This document shows positions 28,401-37,315 of a stretch of DNA of 64,000 nt, piece by piece. Under the pieces are notes generated by a model, which made no database searches, was not told where the DNA came from, and was given only the letters and a program-made list of their open reading frames with translations. The stretch comes from Penelope pileata. Its lineage: Eukaryota; Chordata; Aves; Galliformes; Cracidae. Location: assembly GCA_013396635.1 (NCBI GenBank), contig WBMW01005653.1:170613-234612 (forward strand), in the 5' to 3' direction. How positions within the stretch are numbered: the first letter of the stretch is position 1; each line of letters starts with the position of its first letter. Both the position numbers and the translations under genes were made by a program.

Positions 28401-31400
28401 TATAAATTCTGCCTTGAGTTATTTTTAATACACACAATTTTGAGGTAAATACTTGTCTATTAATTCAAATCTGTTATTAAATAATGAACATTATTCCAAC
28501 GGCTGCAAAAGTATTTCAGCGTAAGATTTCAAAGACGCTTCACTAATTCTATTTCTTTTATGTAACTTCTTCCAGAACAAAACCAATTCTCACTCCTCAC
28601 ATGATGAAGTCTTCCAGAGCTCCTTTTAAAACTCTTCAATTTCAGACAAGGATTAAGAAAAAGGATGATTGGATGAATAGTTGATTGGATTAATACAGCA
28701 TGATTTTTCTCCTTATGAGGACAGTTAAGCATTGGAGCCCATCACCCACACAGCCAGACCTGCACTCTCAGTTCTTGGAGGGTTTCAATATGCATCTGGA
28801 AAAACCCTAGGTAACTGCTCTGACCTCACAGCTCATCCTGCCATTAGGAAGAAGTTGGCCTAGACTCCTTAAGTCCTCTTCTAGACTGAGTTATCCTCTT
28901 ATTTCGCCAACATTCAACTGCAGCAGTATGAAGAGTTTCATTACTATTAAAAAAAAAAAAAAAAAAAANNNNNNNNNNNNNNNNNNNNNNNNNNNNNNNN
29001 NNNNNNNNNNNNNNNNNNNNNNNNNNNNNNNNNNNNNNNNNNNNTTATTATTATTTTTATTTTTTTTATTTCCAAACACAGCTACCAACACTGCACTCTA
29101 AGATTTCTTGCAAAACTGAGAGTTTACCAGTGAATTAACAAAATCAGTAGGTCATTTTTCAAGACCAAACCTTTCCTGCTGCAGCTTGCAATTGTTGCCC
29201 CTCATGTTGTTCAACATCTTGATCAATGACCTTGACCAGGGCATACTGTCCACCCTCAGTAAGTTCACTGATGATACAAAGCTGGGAGGAGTGGATCACA
29301 CACCAGAAAGCTGCGCTGCCATTCAGCAAGACCTGGACAGGCTGGAGAGTTGGGCAGAGAGGAACCTGATGAGGTTGAACAAAAGCAAGTGCTGGGAAGG
29401 AATAACCACATTCATCAGTACAGGTTGGGGATGATCTGCTGGAGAGGAGCTCAGCAGAGAACGAGCTGGGGGTCCTGGTAGACAACAGGTTGGCCATGAG
29501 CCAGCAGCGTGCTCTGGTGGCCAAGAAGGCCAATGGGATCCTGGGGTGCATTCAAAAGAGTGTGGCCAGCAGGTCGAGGGAGGTGAGCCTCCCCCTCTAC
29601 TCTGCCCTGGTCAGGCCTCACCCAGAGTACTGTATCCAGTCCTGGGCTCCCCAGCAGAAAAAAAGACAAGGACCTCCTGGAAAGAGTCCAGTGGGGGGTC
29701 ACAAAAACGATGGGGCCTGGAGCATCTCCCGTATGAGGAAAGGCTGTGTAATCTGGGTCTTTACAGCCTGGAAAAGTGAAGACAGAGAGGGGATCTTATC
29801 AATGTCTGTAAATATCTAAAGTGTGGGAGGCAAAGGGATGAGGACAGACTCTTTTCAGTGGCGTGTGGTGACAGAACAAGGGGAAATGGCCACAAACTGG
29901 AATACAGGAAGTTCCGCACCAATATGCAAAAGAACTCCTTCATGGTGCGGGTGACGGAGCACTGGAACAGGCTGCCCAGGGAGGTTGTGGAGTCTCCTTC
30001 CCCGGAGACATTCAAGATCCGCCTGGACGCCTACCTGTGCGACCTGCACTAGGGAACCTGCTTTGGCAGGGGGGGAGGACCCAATGATCTCTAGAGGTCC
30101 CTTCCAACCCCTGCAATTCTGTGATTCTGTGATCTTCTCCATGTGGCTCCTTGTGAAGCAAGAGCCTCCATCCTCTTGTAGTCATCCTTAAGTAGAGGAA
30201 TATTTTAAGAAAGTCCTACCTGAGACTTCTCCAGCGTGAAAGACCTCCCTCTTTCAGCCTGTCCTCATACGACAGGTTCCCCAGCCCTTTGATCATCTTT
30301 CTGGCCCTTCCTTGGACCCGATCCAATCTGTCCACATCTTTTTTGAATTGTGGGGACCAGAACTGGACACAGTACTCCAGGTGTAGCCTGACAAGTGCTG
30401 AGTTAGCTAGGATGATCTCTGCTAGTTAGAGTCCTGTGGCTCCAGGATCCAATCCGGACCTTTTGTGCTGCTGTAGCACGCTGCTGACTCCTGTTTAGCT
30501 GGTTGTTCACCAGGATGCCATGTCCCTGTCAGCAAGGAGGCTCCGTAGCCACACGGACTGCAGCCTGTCCTGGTCTCTTTGGTTGTGCTGTCCCCGCTGC
30601 TGAGGTTTGCACTTCATGTTAAACTTCACACAGTTCCTGCCTGCATACTCTTCAAGCCTGTAAGATGGCTCTGCTTTCTGATCTATATACCTCACCACAC
30701 AGTTTAGCGTCATCAGCAAGTTTGGTGAGGGTGCCTTCTATGCCATCATCCAGATGAGTTATGAAGATATTGAACAGCATTGGGCCCACTATTGATCCCT
30801 GAGAGATCTCATCTGTGATAGGCAGACAGCATGAATAAAAACCATTGACCACACTGGCCTACACTTTTGCAGCTTGTCTAGAAGAAGGCTGTGGGAAGCG
30901 TTATGCTTCTGAAGTGTCATCCAACAAATTATGGATGCTCTTGTCTCTGCACATTTTACATGGGTAGCTCTCTAGGTATATAATATGTTTACCTTGCTCT
31001 AGTCCTCTTCCTAGTGTCTATAGTCTCACTTTCAGATACAAGTATTTAGGAACCATCTTAGTTCCAACCTGCTCACTACAAAAGCCCCTTTCCTTTTGGT
31101 AGAAATGGCAAAGACTTCAGTGCAAAAAAAGGAAACCCACAACCTGAAGATCTTCGCTGTCTCTGTCAGATAAAGTAATCACCAACTGATTATGTGCATA
31201 CATAGAAATCTAAGGCATGTAACTCATATACAGCGTAGAATACACTGAATACAACTGAAAGAATGTTCCAATCCAGTACAGCCTTTAGCATTTTAAATTT
31301 GCCATATGAGTTGGTATATGAATTACAAATAATTCAGCTTATACATTGCACAAATTTTTGTTTCAATTGCAAACTAAGAGAAATCACAGAATCACAGAAT

Positions 31401-34400
31401 TGTAGGGGTTGCAAGGGATCTCGAGAGATCAAGTCCAATCCCCTGCCAAAGCAGGTTCCCTAGTGCAGGTTGCACAGGTAGGCGTCCAGACGGGTCTTGA
31501 ATATCTCCAGGGAAGGAGACTCCACAACCTCCCTGGGCAGCCTGTGCCAGTGCTCCCTCACCCACACTGTGAAGGAGTTCTTTTGCATATTGGTGTGGAA
31601 CTTCCTGTGCTCCAGTCTGTGGCCATTTCACCTTGTTCTGTCTCCACACATCACTGAGAAGAGATTGCCCATGTTCATTTGCCTCCCACACTTTAGATAT
31701 TTACAGACATTGATAAGATCCCCTCTCACCCTTCTTTTCTCAAGGCTGAACAGATCCAGATTACTGAGCCTCTCCTCATAAAGGAGATGCTCCAGGCCCT
31801 TTATCATCTTTGTAGCCCTTCGCTAGACTCTTTCCAGGAGGTCCCTGTCTTTTTTGCGCTGGGGAGCCCATAACTGGATACAGTACTTTGGGTGAGGCCT
31901 GACCAGGGCAGAGTAGAGGGGGAGGATCACCTCCCTCAACCTGCTGGCAATGCTCTTTTTAATGCACCCCAGAACACCTTAAGCATATCTGTATCTGGAC
32001 AGCAAGATCATGGTGCATTCTCTCAGGCAAAAATTAAGATAAATCATATTCCACAGTTTTAAAGTACCAAAACCACAACTCATTTGACACGGAACAGCCC
32101 ATGCACATTTCATAAAGGGAAATCATACCTTAACTTTCAGAAGTTCTCAGAAACAACATATATGAATAAGGGAAATGACATTAATAAGCCTCCTGAAAAT
32201 TTAAATAGAAACTGAAAGGCCTTCCACAAAGGCTCTTAAAATAAGCAGACAAGGAAGACAACCATTTGAAGGAATTAAAAAAAAATAAAGAAGGGGGAAA
32301 AAAAGCAAAAACAGTTTTCACAGCACAAAGAAGTCACCAGAGAAGTCCCAACACTGGCCTAGGACCTACATAACACAACATATTCATACGTGAGCTGGAA
32401 AAAGGGCGGCAGCAACATGAACAAGTTTGTTACAATACTTCAGGTTAGGAAAGTTAGACGTCTATCATGAAGAACAGCAGAAGTTGATGGAATCAGGAAA
32501 ACAAACTAAATGGCAGATTAATTTATCCAACACAAACATGGAAAAAAAAGTGATTCCACATACAGAATGACTACTATTTAGGAATGTGATCTTGGACAAG
32601 ACAATTCCATGAAAGATGCCAATTTAGTGTTCAGTACAGGGGTTTTTTTAAAAAAAAAAAAACATATTCAAAGACATACTGTTAGGAAAAACATTATTAC
32701 TAAATAAACACGTGATGTGCCTGCCTGATTGTTCTTGCTAACCCTCTGCTCCTGGCATTTTAGCCATCTTTTTATCTATATGAAGATCACTCCTCTTATT
32801 CCATGACCGCTTGTTGTGTTCAGAAGCTTTATGCAGTGCATATTGATAACAGCCTACTTTATAGAAGCACAAGTGGGAGAGGCGCACAGAAATAGAAGGA
32901 ACATTGCCAAGGAAATGCTGCAGCAGGTTTCTCCAAGCTACAACCTCTGAGGAAAAATACAACTGGAATTTATTAAACTGGGAATTACATGAAGTGTGCG
33001 TAAACAATTGTCATTGTCCTCTTACACTAAAATACAAGCAATTGAGTAGGACTCAAGACAGTGGGTTTAAATTGTGAGGAACTACATAAAATTTACTGTG
33101 AGGATATAAAATATCACATCATTTTCCCAGCTGGAAACACATTTCTGTTTTAAGTTTAGACTAGAGAACCTTATGAAGCAGAAGTCTTTTGAGCAGTCTA
33201 AAACATGAAAACACCATTTCTGGCTCAGTGTCCGAGTTTGATATTATTGAAACTAGGGAGAGCATCCATGACAATGATTGTCATATGCCCTGCCACATTC
33301 TGAAAGTTCTGCTTTAGACAGCAATGCATTGTCATGTAAAATATTTCTTATAGAAATAATATACAAATAGAAAATTACAAAATATGTAACTGTAAGCTGA
33401 TTTACACATTACTGAGAAGTAAATGTATAAATGTAAAGTAAAACATAGATCTAAGACAGAAATTTCTCTTACAAGCATAGATCATTGGTTGGTTAATTCA
33501 TATGCTTCTCTAGGGGACAGATAATTACTCAAACTCTCTATCCATTGGACTCATTAGGTAAGTTTGGATCCTCAGTATTACAATATCAAGTCTTGTTTTA
33601 TATAATTATGTTTCTGTTACTGTCATCTAGTGTGCTTCTCTGCAGACACAAAACTCTCCAGATTGCCAGAGCCTAAAGCATTAGCAACACAAACTCAGGA
33701 CAGCAGAAGTGACCTCTGAGCAGGAATATAAACCAGAATTATTTGTTTCAAATCATGCCTGGTTCACAATCACTGCTATTTTCATTTAACTTCATGTGAA
33801 AGTGGCATTAACAACCTCAAGAAAGTAACACAATGTATCTCCAATTATTTAGATTTAATAGGAAAAATAATTTTTGTGGCGGGCAAAAAGTGTTCCATAA
33901 AGGACTAGATATCTAAACTGCTAATCTGAGTAGTATGTTTACCACAAGTAAGAAATTTTTAATAAAACAGCTTACTAGACTGAAAGGTGTTTCAGCAAAG
34001 TCTCATAATACTTGATTATGCTCCATCAGTTTCACCACACTATTTTTTATGAAATAGAAAGCCAAATCCTAGCATTAAGGTTTAGAACCTGTAATTCCAC
34101 TAGCCGTGCATCACTGAGTAAAGCAGGTTAACGAATAACAGCTGTACGCTTCCATGGTGAAAGTTTCCTAAAGGATAAAACTGTACATTATGTTCATCAA
34201 AACACAGAGGTCTCTGGATTCACAACAGCTGACACATCTTATGGTGTCTGAGAACGAGAGAGTACAGAGGAATGTTTTCTCCTTAGATCCATCACCTTGA
34301 GACTCCTCCCACAATACTTTATATTTGGGCAGCATGGTATTGTATTATGCTAAAAAGCTTCCGTAGTGGGGCATTATTTTATTGACAACTGGTTTAGATG

Positions 34401-37223
34401 CTATGAACAGTGTAAGAAATAGCATGAGAAATAGAGTATCAGTGTCCATGATGAAGATAGAACATTGCTTAACCAGTAAAAAATGTCCACAGCATCATTC
34501 ACTTCAACTTTTGAATCTCACTGAAATCGAGGTAATACGGTCAACAAAAACTGATTTAATTTCAATGGAATTTACTTAAATATACCACTGTTCTTATTAT
34601 TTTGAGCCAATAACTCAGTTCACAAGTCATTTCCTCAGCATTTAGATTCAGTTTTTCAACTGAAGAAAGCCAATGCTTTCAACAGCGAGAAGTTAGCTAA
34701 GATAACAAGAGAAACAGAATCTTTTTTATATCTGGAAGGGTAGAGGGCAAACCTTGTGAAACCCAACAGACTTCCTCATACCTTTCGCCGCAGTTATATC
34801 AAATTGATATGACAAAAAAATCAAAATAAAAATTAAAATAAAAACATCCTTTACAGACCAAAGAACCAGCTCATCAAAATGTCAGTTCTACAATTACTTC
34901 TTCAGCAGAAACCCAGAAGGCAAGCTTTCACTTTCAAATGTGATAAGCATACTCCAACTGACATCAAAGAGATTCTCTGTCATTACATCTAAAACATTAC
35001 ATTACATTCAACCCCTCATATTATAGCCTGAATAAGCTCTTTCAAAGATGTCTTGGCAGAGTTCATACTCTAGCAATACGACAGCCACATGAGAATCACA
35101 GGGAGGTACAGGAAGTGCCATAACAGCATAGCAAGTGGACTATTCAGTCAGGAATTGTGAAGCAGACCTTAAGCTGCCATAAGCAGAAACGTGTTACTGG
35201 TATTCCAACGCACAGAAGGCTAGAGCCCCATATCTCCCTCTCCTGTAGAAGATTAACTGCAGGAACATGAATTCCCTTAAAGACACTCTGGACATAGGGA
35301 GGTGGGGGGAGGAGGGAATCACGCAAGCGAAACCTAAACTCTTCACTACTTGTTTTCTCAGTTGGCAATTTTATCTGTTTATTTTAATAGAATATTAAAT
35401 AAATAAAAAGTACTTTAATGTTTTAAATTTAAAAAACATTCAATCCATTAATATGGAAAACAAGTTAGCGTCTTTGTCAGCTACAGATTTATTTTCCGTT
35501 TGTGTTTTACTCCTTTTCAAAGTTGGAGAAAGAAACGAAAGCTTTTTTCCATTTCTCTACTTCCACTTTCAATTCCCTACCTTCCGTTCATATTTAAATA
35601 AACTTATCTTTTTCTTCTGTGTACTGACACCATCCTTTTTTTCCTCCTCTACTCCATCCATGCTGATAAAACCCAAATAAAAAGCAATGCTGAAACCTTA
35701 GATTCCTTAACTAGTAACCTAACAGGCCTCTACTAGCATTTTGTTCCCATTCCAACTTCAAGTCAGGTTACTGAAACTTCTAAACAGGAAAATGAGAGCT
35801 GCTGTACACAAACCTGGAACAGCAAATATATCATACAAAAGACACCAGCTGCACTTTTTGCATGAGTCCAAACTGTCTTTTGGAAGAAGCAGAAGTAGTG
35901 ATTTGTTACAAGAAACATGAAACAGTCTCCCTGGAAATCAACTGACATAAGACAACTTATTTGTGTGACTAATTAATCCAATTTGATAGGTGTGTTTTAT
36001 TTAACATCCTCTCCGGGCTTAAACATACATTCAACACATTTTGACAGCTTCACCAGATAACCCTGGATGAGTAAGGGGCAAAGAATATACTGATTAAAAA
36101 CAGATTACTTCAGGAATTTAAAAAAAAAAAATATCCACAGTACCACATTAACACCATAACATTAACGATCCACTAATGATATTACAAGTTTAGGCACTTT
36201 ACATCAACATAAAACAGCAAACTGTCCTCTCTGCATGATCAGATTCTTGTTTACAGGGAAAAGAGGGCAGGACAGGTATCAGGCCAGCAGAAATGGGCTC
36301 CCACCAGGAATATGGTATTGTTTGTGAACTCCAAGCATCAACAATGCTCTCAGCTTACGTAATTTTATGAGTAAGCAAACATTAAATACATTACTTTGGA
36401 ACACGCGAACATGAATGTAGTCTATAAACACTAACAGCTAACGAGTCAGGTGGCAAATAAAACTTCAGTGATTCCAAAGGAGACTTCATCTCAGTCGGTC
36501 TTTGCCTAGTTCCGTATTTGCACCCCTCCAAAAACCACGACACCACCAGTTGCTCTGCTGCTTCCCACACTCCCTTGGTTCCCCTGCTTTCCCCCTTATA
36601 CCGTGGGAGCAGGGCCAGCAACAGGGACAGGCTGGGTCGCCCAGCCTGGAGCGAATCCAGTCACCTGTCCCCACCCGCTCGGAATGCTCAGGAGGTGCCA
36701 CTCCCGATCTGTCCCGAAGGCATCTGACAGGCATGAACACACCGGGGCAGAGGCTGCAGCCACCCGAAGACACTGCTGCTGCAGAGCGATGAAGCGCCAG
36801 CAGCGCCAGCACGCCCTTCCCAGAGACGCTCTCAAGCGAGCACAGGGACCACTTCTTCCCAGCTGCCCTTCAGTTATCCGCACAGAGGCACCGTAACATG
36901 ACCAGAAAGAGAGGGCACGAAGGGAGCCCTAGGTTGCTACAGCTGCACGGTAACTCCGAGCCGCCCAGAAGCGCCCACCATCAGCACTGCCCACAGCTCC
37001 GCCGGAGCACGAGGGCTCTGGGGACCCTCACCGCGCCACGCTTCCAGCTGCCGCCTGCGCTGGGCGGAAACCTGACACCGACGGCCCGGCTGCCGGGGAG
37101 CTCCGGGGCCGCAGGGTCGCCCCGGCCCGGGCGGGAATGCCGGGAGGCGCCGCTGCCGCAGGCCGCCCGCCCGGCCCCACTCACCGCGCCGCACGCCTTC
37201 AGGCGGCCTCTCTTCACCAGCAT
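4288..37223 (-). CDS. MFSD14B: MFSD14B (HIATL1), MFS transporter, whole gene in 12 coding exons
   Basis: This is a multi-pass membrane protein of the major facilitator superfamily and the vertebrate MFSD14/HIAT family; its substrate is not established. Minus-strand exons in transcript order: 37223-37185, 25315-25223, 22024-21962, 18717-18590, 17282-17168, 15434-15216, 13611-13498, 12971-12900, 11612-11500, 9774-9677, 7837-7680, 4491-4288. The coding sum is 1,416 bases, giving 471 residues plus TGA. All junctions are GT..AG with matching phases. Twelve hydrophobic segments are visible, at about residues 21-43, 55-80, 88-105, 107-134, 147-166, 173-193, 230-245, 259-288, 297-315, 320-345, 358-382 and 412-432. 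MFS motif A (GALSDAWGRK) is at 77-86 and VPES at 193-196. The tail holds DIEPLL (461-466), an acidic dileucine signal. I chose MFSD14B over the paralog MFSD14A from the VTQEHER..AYGWV segment, the IGFGS segment of exon 8 and the serine-rich KHSNS..EEDIEPLLQDSS tail. The exact start codon is uncertain. Confidence 0.95.
4492..7679 (-). other. MFSD14B: MFSD14B intron 11
   Basis: AT-rich, with one CR1 3' end at 5,871-6,165 in the minus orientation. No extra exon found. Confidence 0.9.
5871..6165 (-). mobile_element. CR1 LINE 3' end
   Basis: Begins with ATTCATAGAATCA, the reversed 3' terminal repeat of CR1. It continues with the complement of the conserved 3' region (tggaaaagaccttaaa.., cctggatcaggctgcccaag, ctccagggatgaggcatcca). 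Within intron 11. Confidence 0.9.
7680..7837 (-). CDS. MFSD14B: MFSD14B coding exon 11 (TM11 and following loop)
   Basis: The acceptor is TTCATTAG and the donor GTAAGT. The 158 bases complete the split glycine (352) and encode 353-404. The conserved VVQGIITGIRGLCNGLGPAL and YGFIFFLFHVEL form TM11. The polar loop SELPPDHTSEKKTVLDPMDE then links to the last exon; this loop is where family members vary most. Confidence 0.95.
7838..9676 (-). other. MFSD14B: MFSD14B intron 10
   Basis: AT-rich, with homopolymer A and T runs near 9,000-9,018 and 9,271-9,286. No recognised transposon. Confidence 0.9.
9677..9774 (-). CDS. MFSD14B: MFSD14B coding exon 10 (TM10)
   Basis: The acceptor is TAATACAG and the donor GTGAGC. 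The first base completes the split tryptophan. The 98 bases encode residues 320-351 and the first base of a glycine codon: MMWAAGAVAAMSSITFPAI then SALISRNAESDQQ. The helix is rich in alanine and serine, as in other MFSD14 proteins. Confidence 0.95.
10111..10954 (+). mobile_element. LTR of a second avian ERV family
   Basis: Opens tgaattgggtttacatgg and ends with actggtgttataca. The gttattaactggcaataaat block near 10,769-10,788 contains an AATAAA. The same segments occur in reverse complement at 50,999-52,035, which is how the limits were set. An N run (10,329-10,362) breaks it. Within intron 9, antisense to the gene. I do not name the family. Confidence 0.75.
10329..10362. other. assembly gap, 34 N
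   Basis: N run in an A-rich part of an LTR. The sequence on both sides is nearly the same (A-run then ttgcatcacag). Confidence 1.
11500..11612 (-). CDS. MFSD14B: MFSD14B coding exon 9 (TM9)
   Basis: The acceptor is CTGTTGCAG and the donor GTAAGC. The 113 bases encode residues 282-318 and the first two bases of a tryptophan codon. The visible block TVFLSILMRSIGNKNTVLLG, then LGFQILQLAWYGFGSQS, is highly characteristic of the family. Confidence 0.95.
11613..12899 (-). other. MFSD14B: MFSD14B intron 8
   Basis: Unique AT-rich sequence apart from a short CR1 3' end at 11,983-12,080. Intron 7 (12,972-13,497) is short and carries nothing recognisable. Confidence 0.9.
11983..12080 (-). mobile_element. 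CR1 LINE 3' end, short
   Basis: Begins AATCATAGCATGG and continues with ttggaaggggccttagagat and the CR1 3' end block, about 100 bases in all. Within intron 8. Confidence 0.85.
12900..12971 (-). CDS. MFSD14B: MFSD14B coding exon 8 (TM8)
   Basis: The acceptor is TCTTCAG and the donor GTAAGC. The 72 bases, phase 0, encode residues 258-281 (begins VIGFGSATIAAF, ends SIIAQ). The VIGFGS opening favours MFSD14B; MFSD14A, as I recall it, reads differently here. The exon supplies most of transmembrane helix 8. Confidence 0.94.
13498..13611 (-). CDS. MFSD14B: MFSD14B coding exon 7 (TM7)
   Basis: The acceptor is TCTTACAG and the donor GTAGAT. The 114 bases, phase 0, encode residues 220-257. The exon begins with basic SLKKVRKDS, which ends the central loop, and continues with the VLLICVTVLLSYLPEAG helix and QYSSFFLYLRQ. 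The donor GTAGAT is weaker than the others in this gene but keeps GT and the correct phase. Confidence 0.95.
13836..14348 (+). mobile_element. solo LTR of an avian ERVL-type retrovirus
   Basis: A 513-base element that opens TGTCTTAGTTTC and ends CCAGAACA, flanked by 5-base direct repeats AATTT (13,831-13,835 and 14,349-14,353). It contains a TATA-like gatataaggaaggg, the tagtaaatagtttttatctc block and a C-rich ctctcccccatccca segment followed by a G run, all typical of avian ERVL LTRs as I know them. It lies in intron 6, antisense to MFSD14B. No internal retroviral sequence remains, consistent with LTR-LTR recombination. Confidence 0.85.
14628..14775 (+). mobile_element. 3' fragment of a related LTR
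   Basis: Shares ttagtaaatagtttttatc, the cacagttctac block and ctctcccccatcccactggg with the solo LTR about 430 bases before it, and ends caaaccatgaca. Only the 3' end is recognisable. It is more diverged, so probably older. Confidence 0.7.
15181..15199 (+). repeat. (ATTC)n short tandem repeat
   Basis: Tandem ATTC units lie 17 bases beyond the exon 6 splice donor, on its intron side. Confidence 0.85.
15216..15434 (-). CDS. MFSD14B: MFSD14B coding exon 6 (TM5-TM6)
   Basis: The acceptor is TGCATAG and the donor GTAAGA. The 219 bases, phase 0, encode residues 147-219. The exon holds SATFAASLVTSPAIGAYLS (TM5), a second hydrophobic run (TM6), then VPESLPEKMRP and SWEQADPFA, the start of the central cytoplasmic loop that separates the two MFS halves. 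It is the longest coding exon. An (ATTC)n run sits just beyond the donor. Confidence 0.96.
15435..17167 (-). other. MFSD14B: MFSD14B intron 5
   Basis: AT-rich sequence with short A-runs. I recognise no repeat family or exon. Confidence 0.9.
17168..17282 (-). CDS. MFSD14B: MFSD14B coding exon 5 (TM4)
   Basis: The acceptor is TCATTAG. The first base completes the split tryptophan codon and the donor GTAAGA is at 17167. The 115 bases encode residues 108-146, including the long hydrophobic SVSGIFSVTFSVIFAYVADV stretch followed by the cytoplasmic-type VTQEHERITAYGW. The ITAYGW ending is one of the residues that favours MFSD14B over MFSD14A. Confidence 0.95.
17283..18589 (-). other. MFSD14B: MFSD14B intron 4
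   Basis: Contains a + strand CR1 3' end at 18,009-18,455 preceded by an A-run. The remainder is unique AT-rich sequence. Confidence 0.9.
18009..18455 (+). mobile_element. CR1 LINE 3' fragment
   Basis: Contains the CR1 block from the gaactgttgaagcaggtcca region through gtggatgccccatccctgga to a degenerate terminal ctgtgattctacgg. It is preceded by a run of about 24 A at 17,985. Within intron 4, antisense to MFSD14B. Confidence 0.9.
18590..18717 (-). CDS. MFSD14B: MFSD14B coding exon 4 (TM2-TM3, MFS motif A)
   Basis: The acceptor is ATCATAG and the donor GTAAGT. The 128 bases end two bases into a tryptophan codon. Residues 66-107 include GALSDAWGRK, the MFS motif A loop between TM2 and TM3 that gates conformational change in MFS carriers, then the hydrophobic FLLLTVFFTCAPIPLM segment. 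Parts of this exon look closer to MFSD14A than to mammalian MFSD14B as I remember them. Confidence 0.93.
19470..20862 (+). mobile_element. older CR1 LINE, RT region to 3' end, split by a younger CR1
   Basis: Translates in pieces to the CR1 RT core and tail (AFDTVSY-like FDTVSYSIP, the NWLTGQAQRVTVNG block, then ALVQPHLNYHVQFWAP). Its 3' end is interrupted at 20,657 and resumes at 20,826 with gggtcccttc.. toward a degenerate terminus near 20,862. Frameshifts and stops show it is dead. Within intron 3. Confidence 0.88.
20658..20825 (+). mobile_element. younger CR1 3' end nested in an older CR1
   Basis: A 168-base 3' end (actggaacaggctgcccagg to caattctgtgattatg) lies between two copies of TGGGT (20,653-20,657 and 20,826-20,830). 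The host CR1 sequence continues on both sides. Confidence 0.8.
21962..22024 (-). CDS. MFSD14B: MFSD14B coding exon 3
   Basis: The acceptor is CCTTTAG and the donor GTAAGA. The 63 bases, phase 0, encode residues 45-65 (VLHETFSHHTFLMNGLIQGVK). This is the loop after TM1 and the start of TM2. I placed it by translating the minus strand between exons 2 and 4; it is too short to stand out as an open frame. Confidence 0.93.
22025..25222 (-). other. MFSD14B: MFSD14B intron 2
   Basis: AT-rich unique sequence with a purine run near 23,262. No recognised transposon or additional exon. Confidence 0.9.
25223..25315 (-). CDS. MFSD14B: MFSD14B coding exon 2 (TM1)
   Basis: The acceptor is a T-rich tract ending CCCAG and the donor is GTAAGT at 25222. 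The 93 bases are in phase 0 and encode residues 14-44. The exon carries the GIGRPSVYHAAVVIF..FFAWGLLTTPML block that opens the first transmembrane helix. This segment is strongly conserved across the MFSD14 family and is a main anchor for the identification. Confidence 0.95.
28969..29044. other. assembly gap, 76 N
   Basis: N run between a run of A and a T-rich block in intron 1, just before a CR1. Confidence 1.
29150..30133 (+). mobile_element. CR1 LINE fragment with an inverted 5' end
   Basis: The + strand from about 29,205 encodes the RT motif block (FNILINDLDQG, FTDDTKLGG with the DD catalytic pair) through the C-terminus and a 3' end with ctgtgattctgtgat. The first about 55 bases (29,150-29,204) match CR1 in the opposite direction. 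Within intron 1, antisense to the gene. Confidence 0.9.
30205..30890 (-). mobile_element. CR1 LINE fragment, minus orientation
   Basis: The minus strand encodes an RT stretch with ISQGSIVGPMLFNIFITHLD and a LADDAKL active-site-like motif, followed by the reversed C-terminal region. It diverges from the copies on either side, suggesting a different subfamily. Confidence 0.87.
31385..31990 (-). mobile_element. CR1 LINE fragment, minus orientation
   Basis: Begins with ATCACAGAATCACAGAATTG, the reversed CR1 terminal repeat, and runs through the complement of the 3' region and RT C-terminus. It is closely similar, in inverted orientation, to the copy ending at 30,133. Confidence 0.92.
37185..37223 (-). 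CDS. MFSD14B: MFSD14B coding exon 1 (start codon exon)
   Basis: The proposed ATG is at 37223-37221 with G at -3. It gives MLVKRGRLKACGA and runs into a GTGAGT donor at 37184, phase 0. The frame stays open upstream to an ATG at 37406, but that stretch crosses a GCC-repeat tract and a single N at 37267, so a longer N-terminus is possible. The paralog MFSD14A, as I recall it, carries extra residues before a similar basic MLAKK segment. The splice donor and frame are secure; the start codon is less so. Confidence 0.75.
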
Positions 37224-37250
37224 GGCACAGCCGCTGCCCTCTCTCCGCGC

Positions 37251-37266
37251 CGCCGCCGCCGCCGCC
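37251..37266. repeat. (GCC)n tract next to a single N
   Basis: A short GCC trinucleotide run immediately before the unresolved base at 37267, just upstream of exon 1. It would code for polyalanine if translation began upstream. Confidence 0.8.
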
Positions 37267-37305
37267 NCGCCTCCGCCGCGCCGCCTGGGCGGGGCCCCCC
37301 ACCGG

Positions 37306-37315
37306 GCCACGTGAC
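37306..37315 (-). promoter_or_regulatory. CACGTG E-box, 9/10 match to the CLEAR consensus
   Basis: On the minus strand it reads GTCACGTGGC, one base from the GTCACGTGAC element bound by TFEB/TFE3/MITF on lysosomal genes. It lies about 85 bases upstream of the proposed ATG, inside the CpG island. USF and MYC-family factors bind the same core, so the factor is not determined. Confidence 0.4.

Larger units (their letters stand above)
25316..37184 (-). other. MFSD14B: MFSD14B intron 1
   Basis: An 11.9 kb first intron. Its 5' end (about 36,560-37,184) is CpG-island sequence. The rest is AT-rich and contains CR1 copies at about 29,150-30,133, 30,205-30,890 and 31,385-31,990, and an N run at 28,969-29,044. 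I see no other recognisable element or exon. Confidence 0.9.
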
